From Kingdonia uniflora (lineage: Eukaryota; Streptophyta; Magnoliopsida; Ranunculales; Circaeasteraceae), in contig JACGCM010001538.1 in the NCBI GenBank assembly GCA_014058105.1, positions 62,001 to 126,000 of the forward strand: 64,000 nucleotides of DNA, written 5' to 3'. Made by a program: the position numbers and the translations under genes. How positions within the stretch are numbered: the first letter of the stretch is position 1; every line of letters starts with the position of its first letter. Below are positions 45,069 to 56,762 of this stretch, in pieces. Under the pieces are notes generated by a model, which had not been told where the DNA came from, did no database searches, and saw nothing but the letters and a program-made list of their open reading frames with translations.

Positions 45069-45643
45069 TGTAATAGCCTAATTTCATGATCCAAACTTAG
45101 CCTTTAGACCAAGGATATTCAGATCTTCTTGATGAATAATGGAAGAGTAATAACACAAAGCTCAGCGTGGAAAACCTTTGAATAGGTTAAAAATTATGAC
45201 CTCTCTTGAGGATTTAGAAAGAGAGTAGTTTATTGATAACTACTTGATATTACAAGAGAAGCTCTGAGTACTCAGTATAGAGTTTGGGTGAGCATTCCAT
45301 TATCGACCGTCCCTTCATCTCGGATTCTCTAGTCTTATTTATAGGTCTTATAATATGACCATTTAATGACCATTATTATCCTTAATGATGGATGTTACAA
45401 TATGTATTTGATAATCTTTGATTTGATTATGTAACATTCTAATCTTTACTATTTCGTAATGGCTTCGTTGATGATAGTACATTTGCTTAACTCTAACTGC
45501 TGATGTAAAGGTCAAAAGTGATGACTATAACTCTGTTACTATATTGCGTCTTCAGTAGTTCCATGTGCATGTTGAGGAGGTCGATTGGTCGTATGCTTGT
45601 CGATGATGAAGCATGAGTGTGAGATGCGGAATAAGCCACTACA
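45069..45643 (-). mobile_element. 3' LTR of Tat2
   Basis: 575 bp, TGTAATAGCC...GCCACTACA. Its last about 100 bp match 57925-58029 (TCTTCAGTAG, GGTCGTATGCT, GATGCGGAATAAGCCACTACA). A diverged second copy of the same end with adjoining sequence follows in tandem at about 45735-45920. Confidence 0.65.
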
Positions 45644-46072
45644 AGACGATTCTCAACCAAGAGCACAAGAAGCATCATGGGCGAATAGTGTTGGTTGAGA
45701 AGTTCATACTATATCCATGACCTGGCGCTGCTGTCTTGATTCTAATTGTGCTATAAATGTGTCACGTGGTATGTTGATGAGGTCGGATGATCGTATGTTA
45801 GTCGAAGATGAAGCATAAGTTTGAGATGCAAAATAAACTACTACAACCGCCCTCTCTCAGCTAGCAATACGAAAACATTGTGGGCGAGTGGTGTTGGCAG
45901 AAAAGCTTCATTTAATATTACAATTAATACCTGGGCATTTCCAAAGCATATTCATAAATATCTGATTGTGGCTTTTGGGATTTCTAGAACCAATAATTCT
46001 AGTCAATTTTGCTGTATAGGGAATTCTCCTGACATTGGGAACTTGGATAGTCGGCTTTAATGCTGACCAAAG

Positions 46073-46526
46073 TATAAAGACCACTCTGATTGGTGTATGA
46101 TGAACCAAGTAGTCCTCATAAATTTTCTTCTGCATCCATCTTTTGTGATTTGTCTTGTTATAACTTAGAAATTTGAGTATGGAGAACATGGTAATGACGA
46201 GGCAGCAGTCTCGGGAATCCAGGATTCAAAGGAAGATGGAAGAATTTTTTGTCAGATATTTTGGTCACCAACCCTTACATCTACCGACGCCAATTCCGGT
46301 GTCCCCTACATACCACCACGTGTTGTATGAAGAGGTGATGGAGGTGGGGAATGACTATTATCAAATGGTGTACTTCCATTATCTCTTGGCATCGGAAAAT
46401 GAGCGTCGAAATGGGCTGCGGTTGCTGGCGGAAGATGTTATTATAGCTGAAGATGAAGTGGCAGGCGTTCGGCCAAGTGAGTCTCATCGGTACCCTGCTA
46501 GTGAGTGGGTCCTGTATAAGAAATAG
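46073..46526 (+). CDS. Tat2 antisense unit 1: 117-codon ORF behind a TATA box
   Basis: TATAAAGA at 46073-46080 precedes the ATG at 46173 by about 95 bp; a second in-frame ATG at 46188 (MVMTRQQSRESRIQRKMEEF) may be the real start. The protein begins basic, then has VSPTYHHVLYEEVMEVGNDY and LLASENERRNGLRLLAEDVI, and ends SEWVLYKK. No known domain is recognised. Overall plan and length resemble unit 2 at 47503 (a short R/S-rich start, a middle with Tyr/Phe-rich helix, then an ...LLAEDVI / ...QKEAI helix), and Tat1 has a similar TATA-ATG arrangement at 9593/9685. It runs opposite to pol. The frame is uninterrupted. Confidence 0.5.
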
Positions 46527-47421
46527 AACCCTCCGTCTGTCTCTAGTATGCGGGGTGATAGGGATTATGATGGAAGAGGTAGTAGTGGCAGAGGCTTTCA
46601 TCTAGGGATTATATATGTTGGCCATGAAGAAGATCCTTTTGCTGGTGTCGTATTTCTTCGGTAATTTCCAGTTGTACTATTTTATGGCTCCTTCCTGCAG
46701 GGGATCAGAGTTTGGAAGATGCTTCAATTTTTCATCCTCTTTCCCGGTGGCTTCTTAGGAGCATTTTGAACCATAACTTGATGTATTTTGTAAAGTAATC
46801 TATGAATTGTCTGGAACACTTGTTATCTGTAAAGAACTTTTGAACTAATGAAATGTCTTCGTTCTTGTCATTTTGATGTTGTGTTTCGAACTATTCAATT
46901 TATAGCTTTTTGTTTCCAAAATAGAAGTCTGTGAATATGTTGGTCGGAGGAATGGTAGTTTGCCATGGGGTATTGCTGGACAAATCGAAATGTAAATATC
47001 TCATTGTGCATATCTGTAAAGGGTAGTGGAAGTTGAGGTTTGAAAAAAATAGAGGAATTCAAAAATGTAAAAATGGTCATGTGTTAAAACTAAGTAAACA
47101 ATTTGTTAAAATGATTGAGTGGCTGTAAAGGTATGTGTGTGTATGCGAGCTACTGATTTGAACTGACTAGAAATTGTTTGGTCGTATGGAAGTAACGGAT
47201 ATCTGCTTGTAGGTGTTACTGCCGGACATGCTTGATTTGTATGTCGTGATCTCCATATCTGTATGGATAAAATATGAGGAGATATTTCATAACATGGAAA
47301 GTATGGCTTGTCACAATATTTTCTAGGTCCTGCTGATATTTGTGTTTCCAAAATTTTGCACAATATATCTTTCAACAAAAACCGCAGGGCGACTGAGATT
47401 TTCAAAGATCTTCATCATGGC

Positions 47422-47808
47422 TATATAAAGGAGTGAACCTTGGTTGATATATCTTGCATCTTCTATCAGAGAATTTTTTTTTGTTGAGGTAGAGTAAGCA
47501 ATCATGTTAAGGACACGTTCTCAGCGTGTGCGTCATAAAGTAGAAGGTAGGTTTCATATCAAGATCGCTGAGCTTTGTGAATGATACTTTCATCATTTTC
47601 TGTATAATGTCATTCTTCCAAGGTGGTCGTTGAAAGTTACTGGTTTAGATGATGAAGGTAGGCATATAGAGGTTGATTACTTTTTCTGGTGTAATGTATT
47701 TCGTGAGTTGCTGCTGGATGTAACTTTACAAAAAGAAGCTATTTGAGAGATCGCACGTGACAAACTTGTTGAAGAAAATAAGAGAGCAGCAGGAGGGAGA
47801 TAATACCA
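47422..47808 (+). pseudogene. Tat2 antisense unit 2: small ORF behind a TATA box, two stops
   Basis: TATATAAAG at 47422-47430 lies 73 bp before the ATG at 47503. The frame reads MLRTRSQRVRHKVEGRFHIK, a stop (TGA at 47578-47580, after ELCE), then LPRWSLKVTGLDDEGRHIEV, FRELLLDVTLQKEAI, a second stop, and EIARDKLVEENKRAAGGR to about 47808. About 100 codons in total, with the same size and arrangement as unit 1, suggesting an old tandem duplication. No recognised domain. Confidence 0.4.
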
Positions 47809-48317
47809 TGTAGTATGGTGAATCATCTGGGCTATTTTAAATATAACTATATGTGACTATAATTTCGAACTGTGAGATGTCGAAAATGATTAAGTAATCT
47901 ATTTTCAGTATTCTATTTTGGTACTCTATTAAATGTAGCATAAGGCATGTTGATGCTGTGAACTAAAATAAATAAGAATAAAGTGTTCTATTTAAACTGT
48001 TTAAGTAGCAGATATTATGGATGGCAGCTATGTAATTTTAACAACTGCGTAAATAGTTTTGAATTTTGAATACTGAGCTATTTTAGGAATATCGTACGAT
48101 CTTGGTATAGTATATAATTAAGGTGATTGGTCGTGTATACTGCTTTAGGAAAGAGGGCAAATTATTTTAATACCAGACAATAGAAACAGACATGATGATA
48201 GTAGACGCTATCAAAGAAGTCATGATGATACTGTATGATAAAAAGACGTGCCTGTAGAGACATTAGGGGTACTGGCACGTGTCTGAAGGAGTCATCGTTT
48301 CGTAAACTGAGGTAGAG

Positions 48318-50570
48318 TATAAAAATTCGACTCTCTCTCCCTCATAAATTATCTACAGTTAAAGGGAGAAAAAAATGGTGTAAACCATATCTCCATAGAG
48401 AAGAAATGTTTGAGTTCTGAGGGTGTTTTGGTATGGAAGGATTCATCTGGAGATAGAAAACTTCTGGAGAAGTAACAGGAGCGGTCAATTTATGTGAAAC
48501 GTCCGGTAAAACAAAAGATTGTTGTTCATCAAGTACAGGTTAGTGATATATGTCTCTGTTTTGCTTTGATTTGTTATTGCTAGTAATCTATGTATGATTT
48601 GGTATGATGATCATTTTTGATTGAGGGGAGGGAGGACGATTGTAATGTAATGGAAGAGACTGTAGATAAGATAGACGTTATTGTAGGTGTAAAGATTGGG
48701 GAATCCGGTAAAGTAGATAAAGTTATAACGAAAGAGGATACAAAAGAGAAAGATAAATTATTTTTCATATATCTTGAGGGAGTATATGTAGGAAAAGAAT
48801 TTTTGAAATACAAAAAGAAATTACAGGGAGAATGGGGAAATTATATGACAGACCAAGGTCACTGGTTTAGAGCCTATGTTCCAGGAAATTGGGAGGAGGC
48901 GGTATACTATCAAATCATTTGTTTGGATAAGTGGAAAAGAGAGAAGGGGATTAGTGAGGATTTTCTCGTATTATAATGGCCTTCGGTTGGCAGGCCCGAA
49001 TGATGGGTTTTAATGTTATCGGAATCAGGTTATTTATGGCCATAAAATTCCTCTGACCTTCTTTCAAAAAGGGGTTATGAATGTATTACAGTGTTGCCCT
49101 GTCCAACTAAAAGGAAATATATATGAGATGATGAGGGTATGCGTGGTTCTGAATGAGAAATGGAGAAGGAAAAAGATAGCCAAGCAGTTCAAAGCTGATG
49201 ATGTGTTGAAATTTAATAAATTGAAGTATGTCAAAGGTTGAAGCAGTGGTTACCTGCATAGTGATTCTTCTAGGCTAAATTTTTTTTACTTTGAATCTGC
49301 GGATGGACTACGGAATAACAACTTTGTATGGGTAGGGGGCAACTGTAGGCATGTTCCAAATGAACCAGTGCTCATCCTGAACCATAAATATTATAACCCG
49401 AGTAAGTAAAATTGATGAAGTTTGACCAACTATCATCATATCTTCGAGCTGCTAAATAATTTTGTATTCCTTGTTTTGTCAGATCCTAATTCTTTAGCGG
49501 TACCTGATAATACCAACTTGTTCGACTGCGTAGCTCATGATCAGATTGAGTTAAAGAAAGTACTTGGTGACCTAGGTATCCAGAGGGATAAGAGGGTAGA
49601 TTCTATAGTACCCAAAGTTCAGCGAGCTCACAAGAATCGAGCTATGGATGAGAAGAAAGCCTACTTGTCTGTTGATGATGCATTAGTCTTCCTCCTCATG
49701 CGCCAGAAAATATTAACGCGAAACAGACTACTCAGAGGTCGAGAAAACCAGCTCCACAAATTACGCCTGCTACTGTGGTTATGATCTCAAACCAAGAGAT
49801 TGTAAAACCTGCTACTAAAGATGTTGAGGAGCGGTAGGAAGTGAGTGAAGTTACTCCTTCAGAGGCTGAGAAGAGCCCGTTAAAGAAAAAATGGCACGAG
49901 GACTAGGGTAGTACTCGTACTAATTTCCAGGTTGTGGCCAAGACGAGAGTGTTGGAGCAAAAATACTACATGATGGAAGGGACTAATCCACAGTAACTCA
50001 ACGAGGTGTACCAAGAGCAAACTTTTGCGGTATGTATTGAAATTTTTGATGTGTTGTATTTGGAAAATAATCTATTATTCTGAACTTGTGCTTTTGTATT
50101 GGTAGCTCTCGATGATGATGAAAGGGGCGATGAAGTTCATTGATAAGAGGAGCCAAGAGTTCGGAGATCTTACACTGAGGATTGATGCTCAATCGGCTCA
50201 GATGAGGGAGCTCGAAGCTGAGATCAAGCTAGAGAAAAAGAAGAGGGTTGAAGATGCCAAGGCTGCTGAAAAGCGGTATATATTATTGTTCGAGCATGAT
50301 GATGTTATGACACAATCATGCGAGGCAATGTGGGTGGAAAGAAATCACTTTGCTCAATCTTTTTATAGCTTTGGGTTGACTACTGCTGATGTAGAGTTAG
50401 GCCGAACTGGCAAATATGATGAGATAGTCTTCCTTTCAGATGTAAAGGACGAAGTGGTGGCTGATGTTGCTGGTCTAGCCAATGTATCTACTTCACCTAC
50501 TGAACTAGTTCTATCTGCTGATAAGACATTGGATCCTCCAACTGAGGTAGAAATCAACAAGAATCTTTAA
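48318..50570 (+). pseudogene. Tat2 antisense unit 3: multi-exon gene encoding a coiled-coil protein
   Basis: TATAAAAA at 48318-48325 precedes exon 1 (about 48390-48538, ending KQKIVVHQVQ). Introns with GT/AG ends: 48539-48625 (GTTAGT), 49402-49482 (GTAAGT...TTTTGTCAG) and 50030-50105 (GTATGT...TTGGTAG), 76-87 bp each, plant-like. Exon 2 carries GREDDCNVMEE, GEWGNYMTDQGHWFRAYVPG and, after a frameshift near 48976, FFYFESADGLRNNNFVWVGG; exon 3 carries DPNSLAVPDNTNLFDCVAHD; exon 4 (50106-50570) is a coiled coil (RELEAEIKLEKKKRVEDAKA) with a GRTGKYDEIVFL tail. The layout resembles plant 'putative retrotransposon' proteins found antisense in Tat elements. Several stops and two frameshifts make it a pseudogene. 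The last intron and coiled-coil exon match Tat1. Confidence 0.7.
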
Positions 50571-50724
50571 TCACTCTGTGGTATTTTGTGTTGAACTATA
50601 CAGTTCATTTGATTTTGATGTGGTTGTACTCTGTATGGTCGCAAACTATTTAGTTTGATAGACACTTTTTAATATGTTCTGCTTAAATGTTTGTATGATG
50701 ATAAAATATTTGTAATCTGTATAT

Positions 50725-51000
50725 GAGGTAGAACAGTTGAGAAAAACTAATTCTGACCTAGAGGGATCGTTGAGTAGAACAAGGGATTCGGTGGCTCGTG
50801 TTCAACAAGTATTAAATAAAACTGAGTATGAGATAAGGCAATTTAAATCTAACTCGGAGAAAAAATTTAAAGAATTATATAGCCTCTAGTGTAGATATGC
50901 TAAGATAAAAGTAGAAAGGTATGAAGTTTTAAGAAAGGAAGAGGAAATTGAGGTATTAGTTCGAAAACCAAAAAAGTTGACCTATTTTAACGACCCGAGT
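50725..51000 (+). pseudogene. Second coiled-coil segment downstream of Tat2 unit 3
   Basis: Without an ATG, the plus strand is open with one stop for about 90 codons: EVEQLRKTNSDLEGSLSRTR, RVQQVLNKTEYEIRQFKS and KIKVERYEVLRKEEEIEVLV. Heptad-like spacing suggests a coiled coil. It may be a decayed further exon of unit 3 or of a duplicate. Confidence 0.4.
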
Positions 51001-51355
51001 GATAAGGTTAGGTGTCAAAGTCTGTTGATAGCTCTGACATTATATTTTTGAGGTCAAAGTAGATAGTGAACGGGGTTTAAAAGAATTTTATATAGAGTTT
51101 TTGAAGGAAAAAAGAGTAGTACCTGACCCAACTCGAGTAATATTTCTAGCTCAAGATGTACCTAATCACCATAGTGTAGATGCAAAAAAAATGTACATTG
51201 CGAGTTGGGGTGAGAAATTCATTCTATAATGGTTACCGGATGTTGTTGTCTTGATTCTGATGCAGTTTATCACCGATGCCGTCGATGCTTGTTTTTAAGA
51301 TTTTGAGGCTCTGTAGTCCCCCTGAGTACAATTTAAGTCAGCCGACTTATAATTT

Positions 51356-51727
51356 GTCGGCCAATTTGAATGAATCTATTGTCGACATGAAATGTGTTGT
51401 AATCTAGTAGATGTGTTGGTCGCATTGGATAAACCAATTGTGAACCTATAATGTGTAATTTTGTTGGTCGAATTGGACTAACCAATAACTGACTTGTAAT
51501 ATGTAATATGTAATATGTTTGGTCGAATTGGGATAAACCAATTGTTGACCCATAATATATTAGATTATGTTATCTGTAGGTCGAATTGGACGAACCAATA
51601 ACCGACCTATAATATGTTAGATTATGTAATCTGTTTAGTCGAATTTGACGAACCAATAAATGACCTGTAATATGTAATTTGTTTAGTCGAATTGGACGAA
51701 CTAATAATCGACCTGTAATGTGCTGGT
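51356..51727. repeat. Tandem repeat of 40-60 bp variable units in Tat2
   Basis: About seven units, each led by GTCGAATTGGACGAACCAAT and followed by a GACCTGTAATATGT(T)AG tail of variable length. Position relative to the antisense gene equals that of the 62-bp array in Tat1; the sequences are unrelated. Confidence 0.85.
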
Positions 51728-52030
51728 CAAGCTCGCCCCCAAGTATGATTTAAGTCAATTAGATTAATAATGAGTTTAAGCATTGTGTCGTTATAAATGT
51801 CGTGCTTTTACAACATATAAATATGTTGTTCTTTATAAAAAATACAACGCTTATAAATGTTGCACTTTTTTTCGTTTCAAGGGGACAAAAGTCGTTAAAT
51901 TTTAACATAAACCACAAATATATATTTCATTATTTCTGTCATTTCACGAGGAAAACGTCATTTAAAATTAACCATACATGACAAACATATAAGTTGTTTT
52001 TGAGAAAAATAATTACTCAGCCAAAATTTT

Positions 52031-52099
52031 GGGCTAGATGAATTCGAACCATCAACCTCTCAATATTTGAGCGCTCTATCCATTTTGAGCTCGTAGTCC
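52031..52099 (-). ncRNA. Second tRNA-like sequence, same compact layout as 28008-28077
   Basis: The minus strand has acceptor GGACTA/TAGCCC (one mismatch), a D arm GCTC...GAGC, a 4-bp CTCA/TGAG anticodon-like stem with a 5-base loop, and a T arm GATGG-TTCGAAT-TCATC. As in the first, the anticodon arm is too short for a working tRNA. Confidence 0.5.
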
Positions 52100-52429
52100 A
52101 TACAAAAATCAAATCATACAAAAGCTAATCACCATAAAAAGTACAAATAATACATAATTTCAAACAAGTCTAGTGCAAAGTTCATTTTCAAAAATCCATA
52201 GAAACCCCAAGGAAATAAAACTATGCATAACTATACCTCTATCTTGCAATTTTAGACTCCAAGGACAAGAGAAAAATAATCGGTACAGTGCCCTATCAGC
52301 TGCATTAGCTTAAAACTCCTAAAGCCCTTTCAAACTTCAAAAATTCCTCAAATTTAGCAAGCCAAAATTACAAAAATTGTTAAAGATGCTAAATTGTAAG
52401 GCTATAAAGAAAGATACATATATAAAAAA

Positions 52430-52566
52430 TTCTTGAATATGCAATTCCAAAGAGTGAACACATTTAACTATTATAATTAAGCCAATTCCCCCTATAAATT
52501 GAAGAAAAATATTCTTGAATATGCAATTCCAAAGAGTGAACACATTTAACTATTATAATTAAGCGA
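52430..52566. repeat. Local tandem duplication, 82-bp offset
   Basis: TTCTTGAATATGCAATTCCA through CTATTATAATTAAGC occurs at 52430 and again at 52512, in the intron after the last HEN2 exon. Confidence 0.9.
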
Positions 52567-52573
52567 GGCTTAC

Positions 52574-55500
52574 CTCCCTAGAGGCATCAAGTATAGCAGC
52601 TTCTTTTTCGAGCTTCGAAACCCTTTCCCCTATATCAGGTAAAGCCTTCACATAATACAAAAAAGTCATGATCAGATAGTACACAAGTACAAACAAACTG
52701 TTGATAAATGTCATAAAGGGGTAAAGACGTACTTTTTCATACTGAAACTGATGAAAAGAGTTCCTGATAACATGTTCAGCAGTAAATTTGCCCTCGGCGT
52801 GAGACATCAGATTCAAAATTGTGTAGTAGCTAAGTCGAAATGTACTAATTAGAGGGGCGGGTTTGCCTAAAACCATATCCTTGAGAGTATTCATCTCCAT
52901 CTGATCATCAATCATTATGATAAAAATACCCCGTTCATCTTTGCCACGGTGACCTGCTCTGTCACTCATCTAGCCATGAGACAATAAAAACATTAAGAGA
53001 TTGAAAACTAACACCTGATCCATCAAACGTACTATAAAATAACAATGCAAAAATCATCGGTCACCTGGATATATTCACTAGATCCAATAATTCGATGACC
53101 ATTACCGTCCCATTTCCTAACAGATGTGAATACAACAGTTTTCGCAGGCATGTTTAAACCCATTAGAAACTGCCAAATTTGTAAAGCGAAAAGAAGTAAA
53201 ACAAAATAAAAAGGGCTTCAACGAAATAAAGCAAAAAAAAGAAGTTATTTTTATTATGAACTCACTGTTTTAGTAGAAAAAAGTGCCTTTACAAGGCCTT
53301 CTTGAAAGAGAAGCTCCACGACTTCTTTGATTATTGGAAGAAGACCTGAATAATGCACAGCAATACTTCGCTGAAGAAGTGAAAACATTAATTCAATGGC
53401 AGGCAAGTTTCTGTCCTCTTCGTTCAAGGAAAGGATTGCATTTTCATCAATTTGTTTGACAACATCCTTCTCATTTTTAGCATTAAAATCAAGCTTTGAG
53501 ATAGACATCGCATGCTGTTCGCATTCTCTTCTACTGAAGCTAAAAATAATAACAAGCTAGAATTTCTGTTCCATGATCATCTGAAGTGATAAATATTCCA
53601 AATCAGCTCTTAATTGTGAATAATTTACGGGTAAAGAAACTAAATTATCTATGCTTATTAAACATGGAGAATAAGGGAAAAAATGAATGACCTTCAAAAG
53701 GAATTATAAGGACCAGATTTTGCAAAGCTCGAAATAGCTTGAAATCGATCCTTACACCAAGAACTACTATGCCAAGAATTAAATAAGAGACAACACATGA
53801 CACAGGAGATTTAGCGTGGAAAACCTGTGAATAGGTAAAAACCATGACCTCGAGTGGAGGATTTTGTGAAAGTAGTATTATTGCTTGAGAGAATGAGAGA
53901 ATCTGATTATAAGAGTTAATCTAAAAAAATATAGCTAGAGATCAGATAATTGTATGTATAAAATTATCTATTGACCCTTCCTATTTCCTAAGGAGCTCTG
54001 CCCTTTTATAGACCCTGCTCTCAGCTTGACATCGTGCTTGGACACGTTCTCCTAAAAGTGGGAGTCATGGATAGCTGCGTGTGTAACTGCTAGCTAGTGG
54101 GAGATACGTGTATGTTGACTTGTTTTGTTTACATTTGTTGTGGACGACCCACGTTCTGCTTGAGTTCGTGGTCGATCTGTAACTGTTGACGTGTATGTAA
54201 CGTGTTTATTTATGCTTGAGTCTGGTACTGGATAAGATCGAGTACACCAAAGCTCGAGTGATAAGTAAGTTCGAGTGTCCCATAGCTTGAGAAATAAGTC
54301 CCTACAGGAATAGTTCACAATGTAAAAATATTGCAGAAGAGGACATCCCATTAGATAACTAAACAACCAAAGTACTAATATATCTCATTAATTAGAAGGC
54401 TGCCACCTCATCAAAATGATTAGCAACGCTGATTTGAAAACCGAATAATGGTATTAGTTCAACATCTCATCTCTACAAAACATACTTTTAAGCAGAAGTT
54501 CTGCTAAGAACAAATAACATCTATAATTTCTATAAGGCCACCAATATTTTGCCTGTGGAAGAAAACTGTGAAATTTATCAGTGACCAAACACCCCAAGTG
54601 AACCATTAAGAAAATAAGAGGAAGTTAAAGTCCTCAAGGAAAGCTTTAGAACCATATATGATAAGATGATGATAACCGACTTAGTTTCATTAGTTTTAGA
54701 TAAAGTTGATATAAGGTGGGCACAAGGACTCTTCTAACTCGAGAAACTTATTAGGACACTGATTTGCACCTTCCAAAGTATCACATATTTGAGGATGCAA
54801 ATATAATTTTCTATGTGCACGGTCATGCAGTCCAAACTTTCACCGAAATGCCGACAACTTACAGATGCCAATAGTAAGACTAAACAGAGTTATACTTGGT
54901 CATAAATTGACATTAGATAGATCAGTCACTATTGTGTATCATCAAGTTAATGGCCCCCAACACCCAAGAGCAAGATTATGAAGTAGTTTTTTCATGAAAC
55001 TATTCATTGATTTTAAAGATGGTCTTGAGACATACCTGTAGTTACAAGAAACTAATGAGTATGTGTCACATAGGGGACAGCGTGAAGAATATATCGTAGA
55101 CCAACATGCAACAACAACAACAAAAATCTATGCAGATTGCAAGTATAAAAGTAACAAAAAAATGACGATGTTGATATAATATATACCTTCACAATTTTGT
55201 ATAAGTCAGAACCACCGGAGGATGTCCCATTCTTCGCAATTCCACCACTAGAATTTGCATTCTGGCTCTTATTCCCATCACCTTGCTTCTTCAGCTTGGC
55301 GAATGTGTCTTGAACCTTTACAAAATTGTCTTCCTTAAACTGCTCATTCTCATCTACAACAAGATACAATCCTGACCCACCTACGGGAAACACATAATAC
55401 TACAGCAGTGTTGACTGAAAATCTGTATAAACTGCGTGGCAAGGTTGTTTGTGCAAATTACAAATCCATGCAGAAAATTCAGTTGCATTTGACATCGTTG

Positions 55501-56179
55501 CCAAAAGAAAAACCATTTTAATAGCTGAGAGAAAAAATATTATACTCTCTTCCTAAACAACCCCTCTTTCACGATCCTTCATAATGGATTTCATCAAATA
55601 TAATCCATGATACTTCCTTTAACATTTCAGAACCCCTGTAAACCATCCCACAAAGAATCTTTATTATCATAACCAAGCAACTAGTATTTGGCGATATAGT
55701 GACATCACCCGTCATCAATCCCACATCAGAGAACTCTTGGGCTAGTTCCCGATACTTCTGACTACTCAACGCTTTAAATGGCGACGTGTTAAAGACATGT
55801 TTCTTATCTCTGAATGCCATTGCAATAGCGTACTCAACCACAACAGTTTTACCAGCCGATGTATGAGCTGATACTAATACCGACTTATTTCTTTTCAGGC
55901 ATCTAACGAATACTTGTTGAAATGGGTCAAGATTAAATGGGTACGACTTCGCCTCTGTGCCATTGAAAACAGGATTCGATAGAGTCCCATGAACATACTC
56001 AACTTTACTGGATACATACCCAGCAGGAACAACAACCTCATGAACACAAATTTGAACCAGATTCGGCTGTTGCTTTTGTTTCGATTCAGAATTTGGGGTA
56101 ACTGGAGAGTTTTTTTTCCCAATGTCACGTCTAAATCCTCCAGTACTTTTCGCTTTCCCAACACCTGTGATTCCTCCAT
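52574..56179 (-). pseudogene. HEN2: HEN2/DExH10 exosome RNA helicase, N-terminal two thirds, broken
   Basis: HEN2 is the plant Ski2-like RNA helicase that feeds the nuclear exosome. Exons on the minus strand: 55187-56179, 53266-53580, 53065-53169, 52733-52969, 52574-52645; all introns keep GT/AG ends. It starts MEESQVLGKRK. Helicase motifs: AHTSAGKT (I) intact, TSPFKALSSQKYREL (Ia), DEIH (II), LATMSN where SAT is expected (III), and SDRAGHRGKDERG in place of SGRAGRRG (VI), losing a key Arg. Damage: a frameshift near 56100, lost bases after DEIHY, and a TAG stop where Trp stands in GVVWEES. Intron 1 (about 1.6 kb) holds a solo LTR. After LDASRE and a good GTAAGC donor, no further exon follows on the left. 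MTR4 is the closest alternative; the short N-terminus favours HEN2. Confidence 0.92.
53705..54306. mobile_element. Solo LTR with perfect target-site duplication
   Basis: 602 bp of the LTR family also found at 58175-58776 and 60404-61007 (TCGATCCTTACACCAAGAAC, GAGTGGAGGATTTTGTGAAA, ATAAGTCCCTACA). GGAAT occurs at 53700-53704 and again at 54307-54311. No internal sequence is attached, so it is a recombined solo LTR inside a HEN2 intron. Confidence 0.95.
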
Positions 56180-56762
56180 AATCACCCTTTATTCCCTAAA
56201 CTACTAACTTTGTTAAACCAAAAATCAGCAGTGTGTTTGATAATGTTGGTACAACAAATCCAATCTTATAAACCCTAATTTGAGCTCTACTAGTATAAAA
56301 ATGGTTTATCTTATGTGTGTGTTTGGGGATTGAGTGTTATGGTTTATCTTAACCAGAGCAACAAATGTTTACAATAAGGTGAAACTAAATTAGGGATTGA
56401 ATCTATCTAACCTTTGAAGTCCGATTTGTTGAAGATCTGAGTTTCCATAAAACCCTAATTTGCGATTTCAGAAGAACTTTGAAAACCCATATTTGAAGAT
56501 AGCGGGCAATGATTTGGCATTTTAATATTTTGGGTGGCGCGAGAATGCAAAAAAATGCAATTATGTACGAAAATTATACCGTTAAGCAAAGTAATCCCTC
56601 TAATTGTTTTTTTTTCCTAACCAACTCAATTATATCGTTAAGCAAGTGCACTACATCATATTTACAACGGTCACTAGGTACTATATTTATACACTTAATG
56701 CAAATAAAAAGTAATTAACAGAATAAATGCACATAGCTTTTGGAAGGAAAAGTGATGTATAC

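Larger units (their letters stand above)
45069..51755 (-). mobile_element. Tat2: left (3') part of a Tat-like element with antisense genes
   Basis: A left LTR (45069-45643) is followed by three plus-strand units (46073-51000) and a tandem-repeat block (51356-51727). This is the order seen in Tat1 between its 3' LTR and integrase. Integrase, RT and gag are missing: the sequence changes near 51755 into the HEN2-bearing segment. The end of the partner LTR reappears at 57923-58029. The LTR shares GCGTGGAAAACC and AGGTTAAAAATTATGACC with the LTR family at 53705, 58175 and 60404. Confidence 0.7.

Noticed and set aside
48580..48813. 77-codon minus-strand ORF
   Set aside because: Shadow of exon 2 of the Tat2 antisense gene.
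52031..52099. Functional tRNA gene
   Set aside because: The fold is tRNA-like, but the anticodon arm is too short and the acceptor stem has a mismatch, so it is listed as tRNA-like only.
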